From Acidisoma sp. L85 (GTDB lineage: Bacteria; Pseudomonadota; Alphaproteobacteria; Acetobacterales; Acetobacteraceae), in contig NZ_LMUQ01000003.1 of assembly GCF_009765865.1 (NCBI RefSeq), forward strand, positions 1-64,000: a stretch of DNA of 64,000 nucleotides, given 5' to 3'. The translations under genes and the position numbers were made by a program. The notes beneath the pieces are model-generated. The model saw nothing but the letters and a program-made list of their open reading frames with translations, did no database searches and had not been told where the DNA came from. This document shows, piece by piece, positions 30,577-41,267 of this stretch (its first letter is position 1; the number at the start of each line of letters is the position of its first letter).

Positions 30577-31303
30577 GCCTGATGTCCGCGAGGATTTGGG
30601 CGAGATCGGCCCGCCAGCTGTTGTTCACTGTGAAGTGCGGTCCGTGCAACTCGAGCCCCGCGATGAGTGCGGGATCAACCTTGAAGACAATGCGAGGGCA
30701 CACCCCGAACGCCTTTCCGATCAGCGCGCTGTAGCGCTCCTGCTCGGCCGGCTCAAGTGTTGTCGCACTGACGGCTTCGAGCGCCGTACCGGCTGCCGCC
30801 GCGGCTCGCCGCTCAGCCTCTGGCAGACTTCGTATCTCGGCGAGAAGCCAGTCTAGGAAGGCCGCCCGCACGGATGTTTCGTTCAGGCGCCTTGCCAGAC
30901 GCGCAGCTATTTCAATCGCGAGCTGGCCGGAGCGCTCTGCCCACTCTTTCTCGGTCACAGCACTTTCTTTTTCGATCGCCGCTTTGGCAGTTGCGACGAG
31001 CTTCGCCGCATCCGTCTCCGCTTGGGCGAGACGCACCGAGCGCGCCTGCTCTCCAGCGCAGTGCGCGGCGGCCATAACTTTTTCCCCTTCCTGCGTTAAG
31101 CCAGCGCGCGTTTTCTCAATCTCCGCGAGGGCGGCTGTCGCCTGCTTGCGCTTTTCATCAGCTTCCGCAAGAGTTTTCTGAGTCGTAGCGCGACGCTGCC
31201 CGATCATCGTCGCGACCGGTTGCCAAAAGAACCGTTTGAGCAGCCAGACGAGGATGGCGACATTGACAGTCTGGATGCCAAGAGTCCACCAGTCGATCTT
31301 CAT
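30560..31303 (-). CDS. atpF: N-ATPase b subunit with delta-like C-terminus
   Basis: A 247-residue subunit longer than a usual b (about 160). It has one N-terminal membrane helix ([19 protein letters not shown]), a long charged coiled-coil stalk (about 30-165), and a C-terminal part (about 165-247) resembling the delta subunit. No separate delta gene is present, so this fused form probably provides the whole peripheral stalk, a known trait of N-ATPases. It starts 4 bp after atpE. Confidence 0.87.
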   Translation of the reverse strand: MKIDWWTLGIQTVNVAILVWLLKRFFWQPVATMIGQRRATTQKTLAEADEKRKQATAALAEIEKTRAGLTQEGEKVMAAAHCAGEQARSVRLAQAETDAAKLVATAKAAIEKESAVTEKEWAERSGQLAIEIAARLARRLNETSVRAAFLDWLLAEIRSLPEAERRAAAAAGTALEAVSATTLEPAEQERYSALIGKAFGVCPRIVFKVDPALIAGLELHGPHFTVNNSWRADLAQILADIRHGNRD

Positions 31304-31307
31304 GACG

Positions 31308-31553
31308 TCATTTCAACAGAGGGTTCGCGAACAGCAAAAGCAGCGCAATGACCAGGCAATAGATCGCCATCGTCTCGATCATGGCGAGCCCAACAAAGAG
31401 TGTCCGAGAAATGGTGTTCGCGGATTCTGGCTGCCGAGCAATCGCGTCCATCGCTGCCGCCACCGCTCTTCCTTCGGCAAGCGCCGGGCCAATTGCACCG
31501 AAGGATACGGCCATGGCGGCCGAAATGATGCTGACGAGGGCTAACCAGTTCAT
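31308..31553 (-). CDS. atpE: N-ATPase c subunit with Na+-type binding residues
   Basis: An 81-residue two-helix proteolipid that forms the rotor ring. Helix 1 contains AEGRA with Glu27 at the place of the Na+-ligand glutamine of Ilyobacter c; helix 2 reads MIETMAIY, giving Glu60, Thr61 and Tyr65. This set of residues matches the published Na+-binding signature of N-ATPases (Dibrova and co-workers), so Na+ rather than H+ is the probable coupling ion. The longer open frame to 31976 is an artefact; the ATG at 31553 overlaps the atpB stop (ATGA) and follows GGACGG. Confidence 0.93.
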   Translation of the reverse strand: MNWLALVSIISAAMAVSFGAIGPALAEGRAVAAAMDAIARQPESANTISRTLFVGLAMIETMAIYCLVIALLLLFANPLLK

Positions 31554-32248
31554 GGTGCCGTCCTTTCGCTGGTAATATCCGATGCCGGCTTCGCTCCGCC
31601 AACCGCGCCGGCAATGAAGACCATCGCCAGGATTGCAAAGATATAGGCTTGGACCGCCCCTGTCAGAAGGTCGAGGGCCATCAAAGGAATTGGAACCAAA
31701 AGGCCGGCGAGGGAAAGCACGATGCCGATGACGAAGACCCCGCTCATGACGTTGCCGAACAGGCGAACAAGCAGCGAGAAAGTGCGCGTTATGCTCTCGA
31801 TAAAGTTGAGCGGGATCATGATCGGGCTCGGTGTGGCGAAGGTCGCGAGGTAGCCGCGAACACCACCTGCCCGTAACCCGAACCAGATCACCGCTAGGAA
31901 CACCAGCAATGCGAGTGCGGCGTCTGTTTCGAGGTGGGCCGTCGGCGGCTGAACGCCCGGGACCAGAGAGGACCAATTGGAGACGAAGATAAAAGCGAAG
32001 AGTGTGCCGATGAAGGCGCGATAGCGGGCGGGCTCAACCTCCATTGTATCACGGATTTGGCCGTCGACCGTGTCAACGATGAGCTCGAAGGTCGCCTGGG
32101 TTGGCGACGGCACGAGCGACAATCGGCGGGTTATGAGAAGGCCGCCCAAGAGCATCACCGCCATGATCACCCAAGTCGTTACTACGCCCGCAGTAATCGG
32201 CACCGGACCTAAATGGAAAAGCGCGACGCTGATGAGGGGCGACTTCAT
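31550..32248 (-). CDS. atpB: N-ATPase a subunit
   Basis: A 232-residue F0 a subunit with about five membrane helices, forming the ion path next to the c ring. The essential arginine lies in TFSLLVRLFGNVMSG, and FIESITRT precedes it. The C-terminal helix region is AYIFAILAMVFIAGAVG. I begin at the ATG at 32248, after GAGGGGCGC; the frame runs open to 32599, but that part overlaps atpR and is not protein-like. It starts 2 bp after atpR and overlaps atpE by 4 bp. Confidence 0.9.
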   Translation of the reverse strand: MKSPLISVALFHLGPVPITAGVVTTWVIMAVMLLGGLLITRRLSLVPSPTQATFELIVDTVDGQIRDTMEVEPARYRAFIGTLFAFIFVSNWSSLVPGVQPPTAHLETDAALALLVFLAVIWFGLRAGGVRGYLATFATPSPIMIPLNFIESITRTFSLLVRLFGNVMSGVFVIGIVLSLAGLLVPIPLMALDLLTGAVQAYIFAILAMVFIAGAVGGAKPASDITSERTAP

Positions 32249-32250
32249 AG

Positions 32251-32550
32251 TTAAGCGCCCCTCATTCGCCGCATCACACCGGCGCGAGCAAACAGGATAC
32301 CGAGTGCCATCGCGAGTAACGGCGGCGCACCTTCTAGACTTGCCAGCATCAAGCAGCCGGCGAGGAGCATGAAGCGGCCGATCATGAAGGCGATGCCTGC
32401 CGACAGATGCCTTGACCCGGCAAATAGCCGTGCGTTCCACCAGAGGCCGCGGAAGTAGAGCATACCGAGCGCGATGCCGGCGGCGAGGTATGCAATAAGG
32501 CTGAGGATCAGCGCCCAGAGCGGCTGACCGGCAAAAGCTGGGAAGTTCAT
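32251..32550 (-). CDS. atpR: N-ATPase accessory membrane protein AtpR
   Basis: A 99-residue hydrophobic protein with three predicted membrane helices (LWALILSLIAYLAAGIALGML, GIAFMIGRFMLLAGCLM, PPLLAMALGILFAR). AtpR is found only in N-ATPase operons, between atpQ and atpB, and is thought to help assemble or seal the c ring. The ATG at 32550 forms an ATGA overlap with the atpQ stop, the pattern used elsewhere in this operon; an in-frame ATG at 32565 is the alternative. Confidence 0.85.
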   Translation of the reverse strand: MNFPAFAGQPLWALILSLIAYLAAGIALGMLYFRGLWWNARLFAGSRHLSAGIAFMIGRFMLLAGCLMLASLEGAPPLLAMALGILFARAGVMRRMRGA

Positions 32551-32833
32551 GAGCGTTGCATCCATTTCCAGGCGGACCAGCAGCCCAATGCCGCTCCAAG
32601 CATGAGAAGTGGTGCGGTGCAGAACAATCCGGAATGAAAGCTTCTATCTAGCCATCGACCGGCGAAAACGCCTATCAACATTGGCACGACGATGATCCAT
32701 CCGAGCACGCCGATCTGGGCGAGACGTTGCACAACGGGAGATTCGCCTTCCCGCAACCAATTCTGGTTGCGCTTTCCCCGTTGGCGAACGACTTTCACGA
32801 GCGGATCTTCGTCAGGTGTGAGCTTCGGCGTCG

Positions 32834-32837
<4 letters not shown>
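32547..32837 (-). CDS. atpQ: N-ATPase accessory membrane protein AtpQ (AtpI-like)
   Basis: A 96-residue protein with a charged N-terminus and two membrane helices (GVLGWIIVVPMLIGVFAGRWLD and APLLMLGAALGCWSAWKWM). It resembles AtpI, the assembly factor for c rings. Its place after atpC is diagnostic of N-ATPase operons. The start overlaps the atpC stop by 4 bp. Confidence 0.87.
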
Positions 32838-35092
<2,255 letters not shown>

Positions 35093-36094
35093 CTAGGGGC
35101 AGCGGGCGCCAGAAGCCGGCGCATCCACCGCGTCTACTGCGACGCGGTCGCGTCCGCCCCGTTTAGCGGCATACATAGCGGCGTCGGCGCGCTCCATCAG
35201 GTGTGCCAGGTCATCGCCCGTGCCGAAGGCGGCCACCCCGATACTGACGGTCGCAGACACTAGCCCCGACGGAGTTTCGAAAGGTATAGACGCCACAGCA
35301 CAGCGTAGTCGCTCTGCAAGAAGCTTTGCCTCCGGGAGTGAAACCGAGGGCATACAGACAGCAAATTCCTCTCCGCCAATGCGGCCCAGCATGTCCGATC
35401 TGCGTACGTTCTCCGCCAATCGGTCGGCTACGCCGAAGAGCACCGCGTCACCGTTCGCGTGACCCAGCCTGTCATTTACTGCCTTGAAGCCATCCACGTC
35501 GATGAACGCGAGGCAAGGCCCATTTCTGTGAATATTAAGGCTGACCCGAGCTAGAGAAACGTTGATCTCGGCTTCCGTCAACCGCATCAAGGAGCGACGG
35601 TTGGGGATTCCGGTCAGCGTGTCGCGGTCAGCCAGAAATTCCAACTCATCCAGGCGCCGCTTGTCCAGCGTTACGTCACGTTCGATCGCCGCGAAATGAG
35701 TGATTGCTCCGCCGGCGTCTCTCAGCGCTACGATCCTAAGATCGAGCCAGTAGGGCGCACCGTTCTTTGCGAAGTTCAAAATCTTCTCGTGCACCGGGCC
35801 GCCGGAGCTCAGTGAGCTGCGGATGTCCTTCAGTGTAGCACGGCTCGTGCCTGGCCCTTGCAAGATGCGTGGCGTCAAGCCGATGGCCTCGCCGGCGCTG
35901 TATCCCGTCAGCCGCGTGAAAGCCGGGTTCACATAGATGATCGTCGGCCCCGGTGGGTCAATGTCGGGGGTCGTGACGATGATGATGTCATTTGCCGTCT
36001 CAGCAATCTTGAAGAATGAGATATCGCCATGGGGTCGTTCCCGACCGAGATTTACGGGGGACTCGATTCTCTCGACGGGCTTTTGATTGGTCAT
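35093..36094 (-). CDS. PAS-GGDEF diguanylate cyclase
   Basis: A 333-residue cytoplasmic protein. A PAS-PAC sensor domain covers about residues 25-150 (NPAFTRLTGYSAGEAIGLTPRILQG); it has the LOV-like overall pattern but lacks the flavin-binding cysteine. A GGDEF domain follows (about 160-325) with active motif GGEEF and an intact inhibitory site RRSD five residues before it. It should make cyclic di-GMP and be subject to product inhibition. It is monocistronic, and its end faces the N-ATPase promoter region. No clear 17-bp motif precedes it, so it may be under different control. Confidence 0.9.
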   Translation of the reverse strand: MTNQKPVERIESPVNLGRERPHGDISFFKIAETANDIIIVTTPDIDPPGPTIIYVNPAFTRLTGYSAGEAIGLTPRILQGPGTSRATLKDIRSSLSSGGPVHEKILNFAKNGAPYWLDLRIVALRDAGGAITHFAAIERDVTLDKRRLDELEFLADRDTLTGIPNRRSLMRLTEAEINVSLARVSLNIHRNGPCLAFIDVDGFKAVNDRLGHANGDAVLFGVADRLAENVRRSDMLGRIGGEEFAVCMPSVSLPEAKLLAERLRCAVASIPFETPSGLVSATVSIGVAAFGTGDDLAHLMERADAAMYAAKRGGRDRVAVDAVDAPASGARCP

Positions 36095-36517
36095 AGTGAA
36101 CTCACCACGTTGGGAATATTATCAATTTCAAAGCCGTGTGCATGCTTGATCAAGGCGTCCGGAAAATTTCTTGCCACCGTTGAGCTAAAGGAGGGGTGGC
36201 TCCGATCCTACAGGGCAGTTAGGGCACCTTGAGCGCAGACATATCCGCATCGAGGAAAATCAATAACCCGGACGTGCCGAGAAACCAAGGCTATCGTCCA
36301 TGCGCGCCATCAGGCGCTCCTCTACCAATCTGCTCTATTTGCTCCAGCGGACCCCCTTATCCGGCGCGCGATTGTAGGTCCAAATTCAGCCTAAGCCGCA
36401 GAAGCCGCGAGCAAACAAAAGATTAGATTGCCAGTGGACGATGCAATTCGTAGTGCGACCCTCCCCATGATGCGCCGCCGGTATCGCGGTTCACAACGGT
36501 CCCGATGACATCGAAGC
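36095..36517. other. intergenic stretch, nothing recognised
   Basis: Between the diguanylate cyclase start and the MFS remnant. No supported gene, repeat or motif copy was seen. Confidence 0.4.
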
Positions 36518-36790
36518 TCAGAGTGGAGTCGACAGCCGGTCGGATCTTGCCAGTTCTGTGTCAGCCTCCGTACGGCCGGGGGTCTTCATCAGCAAACGCG
36601 GTGATTTGCGTGACACCAGTGCGACCGCGAACAAGAGGACGCCCGGTACGGCTGCCGCACCTAACATGAGATAACCTCGTGCACCCGAGGCGCTCCACAA
36701 AATGCGTCCTGTTTCAACGAGGGAACATCGCTCATTCCTTGCTGCTAAAATCACTGGTCCGGTCCGGCTCGCGCCAAAGAGTATCCCATC
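36518..36790 (-). pseudogene. MFS sugar-porter remnant
   Basis: A minus-strand frame whose end resembles the second cytoplasmic region of sugar-porter MFS transporters: GARGYLMLGAAAVPGVLL then SRKSPRLLMKTPGRTEAD, matching the family pattern WRWMLGxxAVPAxLL and PESPRWLMxxGRxxEA. The first part (GDGILFGAS) resembles helix 1. Everything between and after is missing, so this is an internal-deletion relic of an approximately 450-residue transporter. A 17-bp motif still stands in front of it at 36809-36825, so the intact gene was probably part of the same regulon. Confidence 0.55.
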
Positions 36791-36808
36791 ACCGGAGCAA
36801 GAGGGCGA

Positions 36809-36825
36809 GACTCGGAAAGTACTCA
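36809..36825 (-). promoter_or_regulatory. 17-bp island motif, in front of decayed MFS gene
   Basis: Reads TGAGTACTTTCCGAGTC on the minus strand, pointing to the MFS remnant just downstream. Confidence 0.65.
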
Positions 36826-36976
36826 GAGACCCTTGGCACCGGTCAGCCTGAAATTGCGGCAGAGGCCGACTTGCCGGCGTCAAAGAGTGCGGGCGTCGGG
36901 CCTAGCGGGCCGTAATCAATCGAATAGCTGCCTGTTTCAACGTCCGCCCTGCCTGTTTCGGTGGCGGGCGCCGGTA

Positions 36977-36993
36977 TGAGTAGTTTCCGAGGC
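36977..36993 (+). promoter_or_regulatory. 17-bp island motif, upstream of phosphoketolase
   Basis: Reads TGAGTAGTTTCCGAGGC on the plus strand, 210 bp before the phosphoketolase ATG. Confidence 0.78.
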
Positions 36994-37203
36994 TGCTCCC
37001 GTAGCGCTTTGCGGTCCTATGGTCGGACCAGGCGGTGCTGGTAGGGCACCTTGATCGATGCCCGTGTTCCATTCCGCCACAGGTCCTGCTGTCTCAGGCG
37101 GCGGAGCCCGGTCACTGCCGCAGCCAGGCGGCGCAACAGCCAATCATAGCACGCCGCGGACGAGCCAACGGCCCAATGAGACACATACGAGGAGTCGTAA
37201 CCA

Positions 37204-39633
37204 ATGGACTTGATAACTTCAAAGTTCGATGAATCGACAGTACACCCAGATGAGGCGTTGGCCCCTCGGGAGGCGACGCTCGCGACTGACGAGCTTCTCC
37301 TAATGGACGCCTACTGGCGGGCTGCCAACTATCTGTCGGTCGGGCAGATCTATTTGTATGATAATCCGCTTCTTCGAGAACCGCTTAAACTTGCCCATGT
37401 GAAGCCGCTGGTGGTCGGCCACTGGGGCACCACTCCCGGCCAGAATTTTATTTATGTTCATTTGAACCGGGTCATTAAGAGATATGATCTGGATATGATA
37501 TATGTCGCCGGCCCCGGCCATGGCGGTCCGGCACTGGTCGGCAATACGTATCTTGAAGGCAGCTATAGCGAGGTTTATCCGAACGTCACTCAGGACGAGA
37601 GCGGGCTAAAGAAGCTCTTCACGCAGTTCTCATTTCCTGGAGGCATTTCTAGTCATGTCGCCCCAACAACCCCCGGCTCCATTCATGAGGGTGGCGAACT
37701 CGGCTATTCTCTCAGCCACGCCTTCGGCGCGGCGTTTGACAATCCCGACCTGATTGTCGCCTGTGTCGTCGGCGATGGCGAAGCTGAAACGGGTCCCCTG
37801 GCAACGGCTTGGCACTCCAACAAGTTTCTCGATCCTAAGACAGACGGCGCCGTGTTGCCCATCCTGCATCTGAATGGATTCAAAATCAGCAACCCGACAA
37901 TCCTCGCCCGCGTAGAGCGTGAGGAGCTGGACCAATTCTTCCGGGGCTGCGGCTGGACCCCCTATTATGTCGAAGGTGATGAGCCAGAGGCCATGCACGA
38001 GCTCATGGCCTCCGTCCTGCAAAAGGCGGTTGAAGATATTCGGCGCTTTCAAGACACGGCGAGAACCACCCGTGGTGCGACGCGGCCGCGCTGGCCCATG
38101 ATTGTTCTTCGGTCGCCCAAAGGCTGGACCGGCCCGAAGACGGTGGATGGACTGAAAATCGAGGGCACTTTTCGTGCACATCAGGTCCCGTTGGTTGTGG
38201 ATCCTGAACACCCGGAGCATGTCGCACAGCTCGAAGCCTGGATGAGGAGTTATCGAGCCGAGGAATTGTTCGGTCCGAACGGCCGGCTAAGAGAGGAATT
38301 AGCCGATCTTGCGCCGAAGGGTGACCGTAGGATGGGTTCCAATCCGCACGCTAACGGTGGGCTCCTGCTGCGCGATCTGCAAATGCCGGACTTTAGAGAT
38401 CACGCGGTCAACGTGCCTTCGCCGGGGGCTGTCGAAGCCCAGGATACCCTTGTACTGGGCACATTCCTGCGCGATGTGATTAAATTGAACGAAGTGGAGC
38501 GGAATTTCCGAATTTTTGGTCCCGATGAGACGCTTTCGAACCTCCTCGGCGCCGTTTTCGAAGGCACTAGCCGCCAGTGGGAAGCTAGGGAGGTCGACGA
38601 CGACGAGTTCTTGGCGCCCACGGGTCGCGTGCTCGACGCTATGCTGAGCGAGCACCAGTGCGAGGGATGGTTAGAAGGATACCTGCTGACCGGTCGTCAT
38701 GGGTTATTCAATAGCTACGAAGCCTTTATCCGCATCGTCGACTCGATGTTCAGCCAGCACGCCAAGTGGCTGAAAGTCACGTCGGAGCTGCCCTGGCGAC
38801 GGAAGATAGCCTCTTTGAACTATCTTCTTGCGTCACACGTCTGGCAGCAGGATCACAACGGGTTCACACATCAGGATCCGGGATTCCTAGACCATGTGAT
38901 CAATAAGAAGGCGGATATCGTAAGGGTCTATCTGCCGCCTGATGCGAATTGCCTGCTATCCACCTTTGATCACTGCCTCCGCAGCCGCCATTACGTCAAC
39001 GTGGTTGTCGCCGGCAAACACGCTCTACCTCAATGGCTAAGCATGGAAGCTGCGGTCGTCCACTGCACGGAGGGCCTTGGCATCTGGCAGTGGGCGAGCA
39101 ACGATCAAGATGCCGAGCCCGACGTGATTATGGCCTGCTGTGGGGACACCCCGACGCTAGAGGTTCTCGCGGCTGTGTCGATCCTTCGCAAGCACTTACC
39201 CAACCTGAAAATCCGCGTCATCAACGTCGTTGATCTCATGAAACTGCAATCTGAGAGCGAGCACCCGCACGGCCTAAGCGAGCTCGACTATGACGCGCTT
39301 TTCACGACGGACAAGCACATCATATTTGGCTTTCACGGTTATCCGTCGCTGGTGCATCGGCTGACCTACCGTCGGACGAACCGCAACCTTCACGTGCGCG
39401 GGTACAAGGAGGAGGGGACCATCACAACGGCATTTGATATGCGAGTGCAAAACGATCTTGATCGCTTTCATTTGGTCCAAGACGTTGTGGATCGCTTGCC
39501 CGGGCTCGGGAGCAAGGGGTCCTATTTGAAACAGATGGTCAAGGACAAGCTGATCGAGCACAAGCATTACATCGATAAGCACGGACAGGATTTGCCAGAG
39601 ATCCGGAACTGGAAGTGGGGCGACTCACCATGA
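37204..39633 (+). CDS. xfp: xylulose-5-phosphate/fructose-6-phosphate phosphoketolase
   Basis: An 809-residue thiamine-diphosphate enzyme that cleaves xylulose 5-phosphate and/or fructose 6-phosphate with phosphate to acetyl phosphate and glyceraldehyde 3-phosphate or erythrose 4-phosphate. The N-terminal [18 protein letters not shown], the cofactor-binding [19 protein letters not shown] (residues 190-208) with [12 protein letters not shown], and the C-terminal [17 protein letters not shown] regions are all conserved, and the length is typical (790-825). AGGAG lies before the ATG. No acetate kinase or phosphotransacetylase gene is adjacent. It carries the 17-bp motif; phosphoketolase within a hypoxia-type stress island points to substrate-level ATP supply under oxygen limitation (inference). 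Confidence 0.95.
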   Translation: MDLITSKFDESTVHPDEALAPREATLATDELLLMDAYWRAANYLSVGQIYLYDNPLLREPLKLAHVKPLVVGHWGTTPGQNFIYVHLNRVIKRYDLDMIYVAGPGHGGPALVGNTYLEGSYSEVYPNVTQDESGLKKLFTQFSFPGGISSHVAPTTPGSIHEGGELGYSLSHAFGAAFDNPDLIVACVVGDGEAETGPLATAWHSNKFLDPKTDGAVLPILHLNGFKISNPTILARVEREELDQFFRGCGWTPYYVEGDEPEAMHELMASVLQKAVEDIRRFQDTARTTRGATRPRWPMIVLRSPKGWTGPKTVDGLKIEGTFRAHQVPLVVDPEHPEHVAQLEAWMRSYRAEELFGPNGRLREELADLAPKGDRRMGSNPHANGGLLLRDLQMPDFRDHAVNVPSPGAVEAQDTLVLGTFLRDVIKLNEVERNFRIFGPDETLSNLLGAVFEGTSRQWEAREVDDDEFLAPTGRVLDAMLSEHQCEGWLEGYLLTGRHGLFNSYEAFIRIVDSMFSQHAKWLKVTSELPWRRKIASLNYLLASHVWQQDHNGFTHQDPGFLDHVINKKADIVRVYLPPDANCLLSTFDHCLRSRHYVNVVVAGKHALPQWLSMEAAVVHCTEGLGIWQWASNDQDAEPDVIMACCGDTPTLEVLAAVSILRKHLPNLKIRVINVVDLMKLQSESEHPHGLSELDYDALFTTDKHIIFGFHGYPSLVHRLTYRRTNRNLHVRGYKEEGTITTAFDMRVQNDLDRFHLVQDVVDRLPGLGSKGSYLKQMVKDKLIEHKHYIDKHGQDLPEIRNWKWGDSP

Positions 39634-39778
39634 ATGCAAAAGGGCTTTGGCGCCTGGGCATTTGTTAGTCGTCTACGCGAAGCTTGCTGAAGAGGAACGA
39701 AAGCGGTTAGCCGGCTATGCGCGGTTCGAGAAGTGGACCGCGCTCGCTGTTGCCGCCAGCAGGAACCAACGGCCCGTA

Positions 39779-40425
39779 GCCATAGCTTAGTAATATCCCC
39801 AAATCACCGCGTTCCATGCCCCGAAAAAATTCCAATAGGAGCAAGCTGAGTAGAGCAGGATGATAGGCGGCTGGACAAAAATCCCGATCAGCAGGAAGCT
39901 CTGTGTCGCGAGATGATGGGCCTGGCACAAGGTTAGACAGTGCGGCAAGATCAGCGGAAACAGGCAGATGGCAATCCGAAGATAGCAGATTACGAACAGC
40001 AATTTGCGCTGCGAGTAGGGCTTTGTCTCCGGCTGCGTGGATCCGAGCGCTTGCCACACCTGGCAAGGCGAGAACTGAGACGATTGGGACCGGAGCAACA
40101 AGGGCGATGTTCGGCCAACCGAAACAACGCGCGGCGGTATCTGCGTGGGCTTAGGGTGTCCACACACTCACCATGAGGGCAGGTGTCGCTACACCGATGA
40201 GGCAGAGGCGACCGCCTCTTTGTCAGCCTGTGAAGAACGGTCCGTCCAGAGTATCAACCGGCCGGCGCCTAGCGGGCCGTATCCGAAGAGCAGCGCGACG
40301 CCGGTTGATACGCTGAAGGGCGTGAGCAATCGAAGGAACCGCCCGTGAAGACGTAGCCGTCCGTCTGAAACCCTGGAATGAAGGACCCGAAAATAGCGCC
40401 TTGGACTAAGTTGGCGACAATTGTT
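39779..40425 (-). pseudogene. cytochrome bd oxidase subunit II (cydB/cioB) remnant
   Basis: Reading the minus strand across several frames recovers pieces of CydB in the right order. First comes VANLVQGAIFGSFIPGFQ plus TDGYVFTGGSFD near 40420-40340, then FLRLLTPFSVSTGVALLFGY and GPLGAGRLILWTD near 40340-40250, then the C-terminal LFPLILPHCLTLCQAHHLA with QSFLLIGIFVQPPIILLYSA and SYWNFFG near 40000-39790. At least two frameshifts and an internal loss separate these. The subunit would have belonged to a high-affinity quinol oxidase. No cydA was found nearby, so the operon is lost. About 145 bp between phosphoketolase and this remnant, and 170 bp beyond it, hold nothing recognised. Confidence 0.72.
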
Positions 40426-40599
40426 GGTCTCGACTCCCTTCATTCTGGATACGGATGTTCTCGGTCGCCTAGGCGGCGGCGGGCCCGCTCACCTTCGCCA
40501 TCATCATCTTAGCTGATTTCTTCGATAGTCATAGGGCGGCTCCTGCATGCGGCTGCTATGCTCGGGCGCTACCTAGAGTCGGTGCGTAGTATGATCTCG

Positions 40600-40950
40600 C
40601 TACATAGCGAGCGCGCGGCCGATCGCCTCGACGAGATCGGGCTCGCGAAACGGCTTTCGAAGCACAACGGAGGTTGGAAAACTTGGATCGCGGCGGCTGC
40701 TGCCCGTGATGAAGAGGTGGGGAATTCGTTCTGACTTCAAGATAGTCTGAACGGCAGAGCCTCCATTGCCTTCGCGTAGCTGTCGGTCAACAATCATCAG
40801 CCCAGGACGGTGCCGCGCCGCGGCCGCGACCGCATCTGCCTCATTCGTTTCGAGCGCGCAAACCTCATGGCCCATGGCCACAAGCATCTCGGCGATCAGT
40901 ATTCCGACAATGGCGTCGTCCTCGACGACTAGAATGCGGAGGCCCTTCAC
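40600..40950 (-). CDS. single-domain response regulator
   Basis: A receiver-only protein of about 116 residues: acidic pair VVEDDA near residue 8, phospho-acceptor aspartate in LMIVDRQL, and the conserved lysine in VLRKPF. There is no output domain, so it probably passes phosphate or sequesters a partner, as FixJ/DivK-like receivers do. The GTG at 40950 fits the start of the domain; a GTG at 41058 in the same frame would add about 36 unusual residues. It is divergent from the giant CheB/CheR hybrid kinase at 41268, which is its likely partner (inference), and has a 17-bp motif upstream. Confidence 0.82.
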   Translation of the reverse strand: MKGLRILVVEDDAIVGILIAEMLVAMGHEVCALETNEADAVAAAARHRPGLMIVDRQLREGNGGSAVQTILKSERIPHLFITGSSRRDPSFPTSVVLRKPFREPDLVEAIGRALAM

Positions 40951-41138
40951 GAGACTATAGTCCCAATAATCGTGCGCCTTGGCTGGCAGGCTAAGATGCC
41001 ACGCGTGGCCGGCATGGTCAGTTCTCCAATCTGGGTCGCCATCGGCGCCGATCTCCACATACGGTGCTCACGCCAAACATCTGTCGGCCAGCTCAGCCAG
41101 CCTTACATCCTTGTCCCCACGAAAACAAAAAGAGGGTA

Positions 41139-41155
41139 GGTTCGGAAATTACCTA
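41139..41155 (-). promoter_or_regulatory. 17-bp island motif, upstream of receiver gene
   Basis: Reads TAGGTAATTTCCGAACC on the minus strand, pointing to the receiver gene. It is also within 130 bp of the hybrid-kinase start, but in the opposite orientation to that gene. Confidence 0.72.
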
Positions 41156-41174
41156 GGCGACGGTCTGGCTCGCT

Positions 41175-41192
41175 AAACCGAGGCCTCGGTTT
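41175..41192. promoter_or_regulatory. perfect 18-bp palindrome between receiver and hybrid-kinase genes
   Basis: AAACCGAGGCCTCGGTTT is a perfect dyad, 76 bp before the hybrid-kinase ATG in a 317-bp divergent promoter region. Each half carries CCGAGGC, the same word found at the end of most motif copies, so it may be a symmetric form of the same operator or an autoregulatory site. A hairpin function is the alternative. Confidence 0.5.
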
Positions 41193-41267
41193 CCGTCGCC
41201 GTCACGCCTTATAAGAATTTGAGAAGAAGAGCGCCGCCCACCCACAGAGCCGTGATAGAGAGCCGGT

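Noticed and set aside
31553-31976. A longer start for the c subunit
   Set aside because: The extra frame overlaps atpB; the ATG at 31553 has the family-type start and an ATGA overlap.
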